A stretch of 16,147 bases of DNA from Armatimonadota bacterium (GTDB lineage: Bacteria; Armatimonadota; JAAZEB01), in assembly GCA_012841485.1 (NCBI GenBank), contig DUUU01000325.1, positions 1 to 16,147 on the forward strand. Direction: 5' to 3'. Shown piece after piece: positions 1 to 6,087 of the stretch (position 1 is the stretch's first letter; every line of letters starts with the position of its first letter). The translations under genes and the position numbers were made by a program. The notes beneath the pieces were generated by a model. The model made no database searches, had not been told where the DNA came from, and saw nothing but the letters and a program-made list of their open reading frames with translations.

Positions 1-252
1 AGTTCGGCCCCGGCGCTCGGCCTGGGGCCCACTGCGCTCCCTCCGGCCAAGCCGGAGTTGATCACTCCTATACCGCCGCCGATACCCTCTCGCCCTGCGA
101 CGGCGAGAAGTACCAGTGAAGGGCCAGCACTCTCGGCGGTCACTCCACCGCACACGGTGGAAGTCATTCGGGGCACACAGCGCGAGACTGTGACGCTCCG
201 GGTATCGGAAAGCAAGGGCATTCCTCATGAACCCGAACAGGACCAACGCTAG
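1..252 (+). CDS. cpaB: Flp pilus assembly protein CpaB/RcpC, C-terminal fragment
   Basis: Only the last 83 codons are present; the reading frame is open from base 1 to a TAG stop at 250-252. The visible protein is a proline-rich, probably disordered stretch followed by TVEVIRGTQRETVTL, which matches the usual CpaB/RcpC C-terminal ending (VEVIRG followed by a short beta strand). CpaB is a periplasmic Tad-pilus component thought to work with the secretin. The call rests on this short ending plus position: the secretin gene starts inside it with a 26-base overlap, which fits the usual cpaB-cpaC order. An unrelated proline-rich protein cannot be excluded from so little sequence. The start lies outside the window. 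Confidence 0.7.
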   Translation, partial: SSAPALGLGPTALPPAKPELITPIPPPIPSRPATARSTSEGPALSAVTPPHTVEVIRGTQRETVTLRVSESKGIPHEPEQDQR

Positions 253-2218
253 TACTCTTCGCAGTTCTCGGTCCGTGTGCCCTGGGGCTTCTGGCCTTCC
301 GCGCCGTCTGGCTGCGGCAGCCCTGGGGTTACTGGTCGTCTTGACACTTACCGGCAGCGCAGCAAGCGCGCCTGCATCCGCGCGTGCATCAAAAGCTCGC
401 GTTGCCATACAGCGCACGCACCGGGTAGCCAAGGGCGAAACAGCAGTGCGCATCGCCAGGCGCTACGGCATCTCGCTTCAGGATCTCCTGGTAGCCAACA
501 AGATCACGGATCCCAACAGGGTCCTGGCGGGCTCTCTCCTGGTGATCCCGAAGGCGGGCTACGCGGCGCGCGTTGCCAAGGCGAAGCCCGGGGTCACCAA
601 GGCGGCCCCCGCTCAGGCTAAAGCGGCAGCTGCCGCGCCGGCTCCTGCCAAGGCCGCTCCTGCCCCGGCCAAGACCGAGGCTGCAGCAAAACCCACGAAG
701 CCAGCCGCGCCCACTACGGCGCGCGTGGTGGAGCCACCCTCCATTCCCGTGGAGCACACCGCACGGAAAGGCACGCCCGCGGCAACCGTCGCCCGAGCGA
801 CTACGCAGCCCCGCACGGATCTGGTTCGGCGCAAAGGAGAGACCATCGTCATCACGCCATCGCGCTCTCGGCTGCTCTCGGTCCAGGGCGTGAAGCGGGT
901 GCAGATCGACGATGCCGCCGGGGCAATCGCGGAGGTGCAGCCGCTCTCCACGCGCGAGCTGCTCGTTTTGGCCATCACGCCGGGCACCACCATGCTGCGT
1001 GTCTGGGACGAGCGTGGTATCATCGAGCATGAGGTGCAGGTGGTCGCCCCATCGGCGGATCTGGATGCTCAGATCACGCGCACCATTGGCTCTCCCAACA
1101 TCACGGCGCGTGTGGTGAACGACACAGTACTCCTCGAAGGGCGTGTCATGAACGCCGCGGAGGCCACTCGCGCGGAGCAGATCGCGGGTGCTTTTTCGTC
1201 CAAGGTACTCAACCTGCTGCAGACGCCCGCGACGCCGGCACCCAAGCCCATGCCAACCCCCGATGTCGCCGAACAGGTGCGCGCCGCGCTGGATGACCCC
1301 CGGCTCACCGTCGAAGGGGTGCCCGGCCGCTCGGATGTCGTCGTCTTGCGGGGCACCGTCGCGCGCATCGAGGACGCGGAGCGCGCGCAAAAGACCGCCA
1401 GTGCCTTCGCGCAGACCGTGGTGAACCAGATCCAGGTCACTCGCCCCGACCAGGTGCGCGTTCAGGTGCGCATGGTGGATGTGGACCGGCGCGTCTTGCG
1501 CGAGCTGGGCATTCGCTGGCCGGATCAGGCGACGTGGGGCCAGGCAACGCCTGAAGGGGAGTTTCGAATGCTGACGAGCCTCACCGCGAGCATACGCGCT
1601 CTCCTGGAGGAGAACCGCGCCAACACGCTCGCCACGCCGAGCCTCCTCGTGGCCAGCGGCGAAAAGGGTGAGATCGTCATCGGTGGTCGATTGCCGATTC
1701 CCGCGCTCATCACCGGCTACGCCGGGGCGAACGGCGGCGTGGCCGCTCCCGCCACCGGCAACAGCACCGTGGGCAATGGCCTGCTCGGCCAGAGTGTCGA
1801 GTTCGTCGACTTCGGCGTGAAGCTGCAGCTGGCACCGGTGGTATTGGCCGGCAACGAGATCGCCCTCAAACTGGGCACCGAGGTCAGCGCCATCGATCGC
1901 TCGACCGCCGTTACGATCAACGGGAGCGTGGTTCCCGGGTTCAGCACCAAGCGCACAGAGACGGCATTCCGAATCCACGATGGGGAAACACTCGTGATCG
2001 GCGGCCTGATCTCCAAGGAAGAGGCCAAGGCGGTACACAAGTTCCCGATCCTCGCCGATATCCCGGTGCTGGGCAAGTTCTTCCAGTCGGTGCGCAAGGA
2101 TAGCGCCGAGCGCGAGCTGATCATCTTCGTAACACCGCAGCTCGTCACCGGTGGCTCCGTTGCCACCGCCGAAACACCGGACATTCATCCGGTCCCTGGA
2201 GTGACGGCTGCCCACTGA
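227..2218 (+). CDS. cpaC: Tad pilus outer-membrane secretin CpaC/RcpA, first copy, with N-terminal LysM domain
   Basis: This 663-residue protein would form the outer-membrane channel of the Tad pilus. An N-terminal signal sequence (hydrophobic core about 27-48, then an Ala-rich cleavage region) is followed by a LysM peptidoglycan-binding domain at about 64-108 (HRVAKGETAVRIARRYGIS...). An Ala/Pro/Lys linker spans about 111-195. A pilus-secretin N-terminal domain lies at about 200-274 (VQIDDAAGAIAEVQP), with two BON-like modules at about 277-335 and 345-406. The secretin core is about 410-640 and contains the hallmark VHKFPILADIPVLGKFF at 603-619. The chosen ATG gives a complete signal peptide; a weak AAGG lies about 10 bases upstream, inside cpaB. 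It overlaps cpaB by 26 bases, which suggests translational coupling. A LysM fusion is unusual for CpaC, whose members usually begin directly with the pilus-secretin N domain. A paralogue follows at 2610. Confidence 0.93.
   Translation: MNPNRTNASTLRSSRSVCPGASGLPRRLAAAALGLLVVLTLTGSAASAPASARASKARVAIQRTHRVAKGETAVRIARRYGISLQDLLVANKITDPNRVLAGSLLVIPKAGYAARVAKAKPGVTKAAPAQAKAAAAAPAPAKAAPAPAKTEAAAKPTKPAAPTTARVVEPPSIPVEHTARKGTPAATVARATTQPRTDLVRRKGETIVITPSRSRLLSVQGVKRVQIDDAAGAIAEVQPLSTRELLVLAITPGTTMLRVWDERGIIEHEVQVVAPSADLDAQITRTIGSPNITARVVNDTVLLEGRVMNAAEATRAEQIAGAFSSKVLNLLQTPATPAPKPMPTPDVAEQVRAALDDPRLTVEGVPGRSDVVVLRGTVARIEDAERAQKTASAFAQTVVNQIQVTRPDQVRVQVRMVDVDRRVLRELGIRWPDQATWGQATPEGEFRMLTSLTASIRALLEENRANTLATPSLLVASGEKGEIVIGGRLPIPALITGYAGANGGVAAPATGNSTVGNGLLGQSVEFVDFGVKLQLAPVVLAGNEIALKLGTEVSAIDRSTAVTINGSVVPGFSTKRTETAFRIHDGETLVIGGLISKEEAKAVHKFPILADIPVLGKFFQSVRKDSAERELIIFVTPQLVTGGSVATAETPDIHPVPGVTAAH
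827..2146 (+). repeat. Secretin module, copy A of a tandem gene duplication
   Basis: Codons 201-640 of the first secretin (N domain, two BON-like modules, secretin core) align along their length with codons 210-640 of the second secretin at 3237-4529. In the last 88 residues of the core I count 59 identities by hand (67%). A 20-base stretch is identical in both genes (2033-2052 and 4419-4438). The parts upstream of this module do not match. Confidence 0.85.
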
Positions 2219-2277
2219 GAGCACATCGTGACTCCGCACCGCAGGGGTGTTCAGAAGCATTGAGCTGGCAATGCGGA

Positions 2278-2320
2278 GGCAGGAGGCGAGCGGCGCGTAT
2301 CCGGCCGCCTGCCTCCTGCC
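2278..2320 (+). terminator. Long GC-rich hairpin after the first secretin gene, possible terminator or mRNA 3'-end structure
   Basis: The arms 2278-2294 and 2304-2320 pair over 17 positions with two mismatches (a GA/CT interior loop) around a 9-base loop, and A2277-T2321 can add one pair. The first ten pairs, GGCAGGAGGC with GCCTCCTGCC, are perfect. It lies 60 bases past the stop codon. No U-run follows, so this is not a classical intrinsic terminator. It could attenuate read-through, protect the upstream mRNA, or do both. Confidence 0.5.
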
Positions 2321-2360
2321 TGGCCATTCACATAGGGAATCTGGCGCCCTGCTCCAGGTC

Positions 2361-2409
2361 TCCCGCAGGACAACTGCCTGCGCAGGGGGAGAGCAAAGAT
2401 CACTCTCCC
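2361..2409 (+). other. Two adjacent stem-loops in the intergenic region between the secretins
   Basis: CGCAGG at 2364-2369 pairs with CCTGCG at 2377-2382. GGGAGAG at 2387-2393 pairs perfectly with CTCTCCC at 2403-2409 across a 9-base loop. The 391-base stretch 2219-2609 holds no convincing gene. Its open frame (from 2247) continues into the second secretin, but the upstream part does not look like a protein. I do not recognise a known riboswitch or cyclic-di-GMP aptamer here. Confidence 0.35.
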
Positions 2410-2469
2410 AGGCGCCCGCCTGCGCATCGGCCGAAAGAGGGCGCTGCCATCACCCAGGCCAGGGGTGCC

Positions 2470-2498
2470 TTGGCGCGATTGAACACTTGATGTATAAT
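2470..2498 (+). promoter_or_regulatory. Sigma-70-type promoter for the second secretin and downstream tad genes
   Basis: A perfect -10 box TATAAT lies at 2493-2498, with TTGGCG (4 of 6 to TTGACA) at 2470-2475 and an ideal 17-base spacer. The predicted start of transcription is near 2505, giving a leader of roughly 105 bases before the ATG at 2610. In such GC-rich DNA an exact TATAAT at correct spacing is unlikely by chance, although no expression evidence is available. Confidence 0.7.
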
Positions 2499-2594
2499 GG
2501 GGCTGGTAATCACCGGTCACACCACCAGGCTCTCGAGGGCCGCCGGCTTCTACCGCAGCATCGACGTTTTCTCGTCCACCCGCGTGCGGCCGGC

Positions 2595-2600
2595 AGGAGG
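2595..2600 (+). promoter_or_regulatory. Shine-Dalgarno AGGAGG that decides the start of the second secretin
   Basis: AGGAGG ends directly before an ATG at 2601, which is too close to use. It sits 9 bases before the next in-frame ATG at 2610, a normal distance. The open frame extends back to 2247, but the promoter at 2470-2498 and this site favour 2610. Confidence 0.65.
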
Positions 2601-2609
2601 ATGACTTCA

Positions 2610-4676
2610 ATGCGGGCAACCTATCTCGGAAGAGCAGCCATGCTGGGGATCAGCGTGACGCTGCTTCTCGGCACCGGCACCTCAGATGCCGGCCCCCGAG
2701 GCGCATCGCGATGCGGCGCGCCATTCTGCCTGCACAGTCATCCCTCCCCTGCCATGCACCAGGCACCACGTGTCGCCGGGCGTCTCCCCCTCGGCGCTGG
2801 CGTGCTCTCCGATGGGAGCGCGCAGGAGCACCGGCGCAGCGCGGCCACGGTCACGGCCCCGGCGCTCGCCGCCCGCGTGGCTATCTCGAGCACGGCCACG
2901 CGTACCCGCATCGTGCCCGCGCCGGTGCCGCCGCGCCCGAGCACGCCCCGGTCGGTGTTGGAAGGGGGCATGCGGACCCCATCCGTGGTGCCCTTCCCAT
3001 CGCCACTCTTCCGCGCTCCGGGCCTGAAAGCGATGCCGGCCGGCTGGCGCCTCACGATCCCGGCGGGAGCCGCGGCGCCGGTGACACGCGTCGCGGGGCC
3101 ACATGAGCAGTGGGCAGCCCAGGGAGCGCGGGACGCCATCTCCGTGCTGGCGAGGGCTCTCCCCGTCTCGACCGCGGCCCCCCTCTCCACCGAGCTCACC
3201 CACCCTGCCGCCGAACCACCCGATGGGGCGATACGCCTCCGCATGGAGGAGGGCAAATCGCGCATCTTGCCGGCGCAGGGCGTGCGCACCATTCAAATTG
3301 ATGATCCTTCGGGCGCCATCGCTGAAGTACAGCCGGTGAGTGATACCGAGATCCTGCTCCTGGCGAAGGGCCCGGGGGTGACGATGCTCCGCGTCTGGGA
3401 TCAGCGCGGCCGCACCGAGTATGAGCTTACGGTGGAGCCGGGTCCGGCGCGCCGGCAGCAGATGATCCAGGATGCCATCAATGATGAAAAGATCACCGTG
3501 CGCGTCGTGGAGAACACCTGCCTCTTAGAGGGCAAGGTGGATAACACCGAGCAAATGATGCGCGCCCAGCGGATCGCGGAGGCGTTCTCGGTCAAGGTGG
3601 TCAACCTGTTGCAGCTTCCCGCCCCGCCGCCGGCGCAGCCCCCGGCCCCCAGCGGGCCGAGCCTAGTGGAGCAAGTCCAGGCGGTACTTCCGGCAGGCGA
3701 GGTGACGGCAGAGACACTTCCCGGCCAGCCAACCACGGTGGTGCTCCGCGGCCAGGCCCCTCGCGTTGAGGATATCGAGGGTCTGGTCGCGATTGCGGAG
3801 AAGGTGGTCGCCCGCGCCAACGGCACGGTGATCAACTTGATCCAGCTGGCCCAGCCGCGGCAGGTGCGGGTCCAGGCGCGCATGCTGAATGTGGACTCGC
3901 GCCGGCTCCGCGAGTTGGGCGTACGCTGGATGGACACCTCTATCGGCGGGCCAACGCTCTTTGGCCAGACGACGCCGACGGGCGGCTTCCGCCTGCTGAC
4001 CAGCATCCAGGCCAACATCAAGACACTGATCGAGGAGGCACACGCCGAACTCCTCTCGGCGCCCAGCACCGTGGTCAATAGCGGCGCGGCCGGCTACATC
4101 CATATTGGCGGCGAGGTTCCGATCCCGCAGCTGAGTGGTCTCGGAACGACGGGAGGCGCCGACACGGTGCTCAACACGACGGTGACCTACCGCAATTTCG
4201 GCGTCGTGCTCAGCATCGAGCCGGTCGTCGAACCGGGCGACGAGATCACACTGCGTCTTCTGGTGGAGGTGAGCAGCATCGATCGCAGCAATGCGGTCAC
4301 GATCAACGGCAGCGAGATCCCCGGCTTCTCGACCAAGCGCGCGCTGAACGAGCTTCGCCTGAAAGCTGGCGAGACCCTGGTGGTAGGCGGCCTGATCTCG
4401 CACGACGAGGCCTCCACCGTACACAAGTTCCCGATCCTGGCAGATATCCCGGTCTTCGGCAGCTTCTTCCGATCGGTCCGCAAGGAGAAGTTCGCGCGCG
4501 AGTTGGTGCTTTTCCTGACGCCAGAACTCCTGCCCGGCCCAGAGCCGCCCGCTGGTCTGAGGCAGACTCCCGTTCTAAAGCCGGGTGGGGGCGGGCTCGC
4601 CAGCCCGTCCAGCCTCGGCGCGAGCATCTCCGGGCAAGGAAGCGGCGTTGGAGCAAGCAGCGGCGGCAGCCAATAG
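2610..4676 (+). CDS. cpaC: Tad pilus outer-membrane secretin CpaC/RcpA, second copy, without LysM
   Basis: This is a 688-residue secretin paralogous to its upstream neighbour. A short signal sequence (about 1-27, core AAMLGISVTLLLGTG) leads into an Arg/Pro/Ala-rich, low-complexity stretch of about 180 residues with two cysteines (35 and 40) and no LysM. It then follows the same plan as copy one: N domain about 208-277 (TIQIDDPSGAIAEVQP), BON-like modules about 282-337 and 350-413, and a secretin core about 417-640 with VHKFPILADIPVFGSFF at 604-620. A Gly/Ser-rich tail follows at 641-688. I chose the start from the Shine-Dalgarno spacing and the promoter; the next upstream ATG, at 2601, is also possible. 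It may form its own ring, a mixed ring with copy one, or serve under different conditions; the sequence does not settle which. Confidence 0.92.
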   Translation: MRATYLGRAAMLGISVTLLLGTGTSDAGPRGASRCGAPFCLHSHPSPAMHQAPRVAGRLPLGAGVLSDGSAQEHRRSAATVTAPALAARVAISSTATRTRIVPAPVPPRPSTPRSVLEGGMRTPSVVPFPSPLFRAPGLKAMPAGWRLTIPAGAAAPVTRVAGPHEQWAAQGARDAISVLARALPVSTAAPLSTELTHPAAEPPDGAIRLRMEEGKSRILPAQGVRTIQIDDPSGAIAEVQPVSDTEILLLAKGPGVTMLRVWDQRGRTEYELTVEPGPARRQQMIQDAINDEKITVRVVENTCLLEGKVDNTEQMMRAQRIAEAFSVKVVNLLQLPAPPPAQPPAPSGPSLVEQVQAVLPAGEVTAETLPGQPTTVVLRGQAPRVEDIEGLVAIAEKVVARANGTVINLIQLAQPRQVRVQARMLNVDSRRLRELGVRWMDTSIGGPTLFGQTTPTGGFRLLTSIQANIKTLIEEAHAELLSAPSTVVNSGAAGYIHIGGEVPIPQLSGLGTTGGADTVLNTTVTYRNFGVVLSIEPVVEPGDEITLRLLVEVSSIDRSNAVTINGSEIPGFSTKRALNELRLKAGETLVVGGLISHDEASTVHKFPILADIPVFGSFFRSVRKEKFARELVLFLTPELLPGPEPPAGLRQTPVLKPGGGGLASPSSLGASISGQGSGVGASSGGSQ
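3237..4529 (+). repeat. Secretin module, copy B of a tandem gene duplication
   Basis: Codons 210-640 of the second secretin match codons 201-640 of the first (827-2146). Collinear domain order and nearly equal spacing of all motifs indicate a gene duplication within this locus. The N-terminal parts were replaced or diverged. Confidence 0.85.
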
Positions 4677-4684
4677 CGGCTGCC
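4665..4684 (+). other. Perfect 7-bp hairpin enclosing the stop codon of the second secretin
   Basis: GGCAGCC (4665-4671) pairs with GGCTGCC (4678-4684) around a 6-base loop that contains the TAG stop. The AAAGGAG Shine-Dalgarno-like site of cpaE (4685-4691) follows at once. It has no U-run, so termination is unlikely. An effect on cpaE translation or mRNA stability is possible. Confidence 0.35.
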
Positions 4685-4704
4685 AAAGGAGCGTGTAGAG
4701 GGCT

Positions 4705-5943
4705 ATGCAAGAGGACATCAAAGTCCTGATTGTGGATGACTCCGAGCAGACGAGGGAGACGTTGCGAAACATCCTCTCCCTTGAGAAGGAGATCCAGGTG
4801 GTCGGCGAGGCGTCGGACGGCCAGGAGGCCGTTCAGCGGGTGGCCGAGCTTCGCCCCGACGTGGTGATCATGGACGTGAATATGCCGGGCGTCGATGGAA
4901 TCCAGGCGACCGAGCGTATTACCATCGACCACCCCGACACTTGCGTGATCGTGATGTCCGCGGCGGGAGACCAGGAGTACCTTCGCAAGGCGATGCAGGC
5001 CGGCGCACGCGACTATCTCATCAAGCCCTTCACCAGTGACGAGGTGGTGACCGCCACTCAACGCGTGTGGGACAAGGAGCGCCGGCGCAAGCAGCGCGAG
5101 CGCGGCCTTACCCCGCGTTCCCCCGAGGACTCCAAGATCATCACCTTCTACAGCCCGCATGATGGCGTGGGCAAGACCACCCTCTCGGCCAACATGGCGG
5201 TGGCACTCGCGCACGACACGGGAGACCCGGTGGTCCTCGTCGATCTCAACCTGCAGTTTGGAGACCTGGACCTCGTCTTGAACCTGACGCCGCAGAAGAC
5301 CATCGTGGACGCGCTGCCCCAGTTCCAACACCTGGACGCGAGCCTGATTGAGACCTTCCTGACGCCGCACGATTCGGGCGTCCGGCTCCTCGCCGCTCCG
5401 CCGCGGCCCCAGTATGCCGAGACGGTCACGGTCTATTGCGTGCAGCAGGTGCTCCGCATCCTCAAGGAGAGCTATCGCTATGTCATCGTGGATGCGGCAT
5501 CTGTGTTGAACGACACCACCCTGGCGGCGCTCGACCTCTCTGATGAGATCCTCCTCATCACCAATCTGGACGTGCCCTCGCTGCGCAATGCCAAGGTCTG
5601 CCTCGAGACGATGCGCGATCTGCACTATGAGACAGAGAAGATCAAGCTGGTCATCAACCGCGCAACAGGCGAGATGGGGATCAAGGCAGATGAAGTGGAG
5701 GAGTATCTTGAACACCCGGTATCCGCCCGTATCCCCAGCGAGGGGCGGACCGTCGTGGCGTCGGTGAATCAAGGAACTCCCTTTGTGATATCGAACCCAG
5801 AGGCAAAGGTGAGCGAGGCGGTCCATCACCTGGCGCATCTCTTCGCACCCGAGATCGAAACGGCGCGGGCACCCGCTGAGGCGCCGCGAAAGGGCTTCGG
5901 CGTGCTTCTGCGCCAGCTGCTTGGCACAGGCACTTCAAGCTAA
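4705..5943 (+). CDS. cpaE: CpaE/TadZ: response-regulator receiver fused to a ParA/MinD-like ATPase, Tad pilus localisation
   Basis: This protein has 412 residues. A CheY-like receiver at about 5-122 keeps every catalytic position: acidic pair D11-D12, phosphoacceptor D57 (VIMDVNMPG), S85 and K107 (LIKPF). After a charged linker (123-142) comes a ParA/MinD-family domain at about 143-380. Its P-loop is SPHDGVGKTTL, so GVGKTT is intact but the MinD-type signature lysine (KGGxGKT) is replaced by H152-D153. VLVDLNLQFGD at 177-187 is the following switch motif and YVIVDAA at 259-265 is Walker B. TadZ/CpaE proteins are known to place the Tad machine in the cell. The receivers of characterised members are atypical, so this intact one is notable. 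It starts 28 bases after the secretin. No histidine kinase gene is in the window. Confidence 0.93.
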   Translation: MQEDIKVLIVDDSEQTRETLRNILSLEKEIQVVGEASDGQEAVQRVAELRPDVVIMDVNMPGVDGIQATERITIDHPDTCVIVMSAAGDQEYLRKAMQAGARDYLIKPFTSDEVVTATQRVWDKERRRKQRERGLTPRSPEDSKIITFYSPHDGVGKTTLSANMAVALAHDTGDPVVLVDLNLQFGDLDLVLNLTPQKTIVDALPQFQHLDASLIETFLTPHDSGVRLLAAPPRPQYAETVTVYCVQQVLRILKESYRYVIVDAASVLNDTTLAALDLSDEILLITNLDVPSLRNAKVCLETMRDLHYETEKIKLVINRATGEMGIKADEVEEYLEHPVSARIPSEGRTVVASVNQGTPFVISNPEAKVSEAVHHLAHLFAPEIETARAPAEAPRKGFGVLLRQLLGTGTSS

Positions 5944-6087
5944 CTCCACGGTGGTGCAGGGCTTATCGAGGGCCCGTGTTCAAACGTCCTGAACCCTTAC
6001 TCGGAAAGGGGATGAGCTGGCCTCGCCGGCCGGAGGCGCTCCGAGACCCCACAACGCGCCTGGGTGCCGGCAGGCCGTGGATCTGTT

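Noticed and set aside
341..346. TTGACA inside the first secretin signal-peptide region
   Set aside because: No -10 box at suitable spacing, and it lies in coding sequence.
389..2260. Long antisense open frame (623 codons) opposite the first secretin
   Set aside because: It is the mirror of a well-supported secretin gene in GC-rich DNA. Its translation is His/Arg/Gly-rich with no domain motifs.
2247..2609. N-terminal extension of the second secretin from ATG 2247
   Set aside because: It would put the promoter and long hairpin inside coding sequence and hide the signal peptide. AGGAGG and the signal sequence support 2610.
2361..2609. Cyclic-di-GMP or other riboswitch before the second secretin
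   Set aside because: It was tempting because a diguanylate cyclase is in the operon, but I find no conserved aptamer core sequences. Most of the structure also lies upstream of the predicted transcript start.
4303..5838. Antisense open frame of 511 codons across the second secretin and cpaE
   Set aside because: It spans two convincing genes on the other strand and has no recognisable protein features.
5970..6000. GTTCAAACG resembling a tRNA T-loop before cpaF
   Set aside because: No acceptor, D or anticodon stems can be formed around it. It is part of a small GTTCA/TGAAC inverted repeat.
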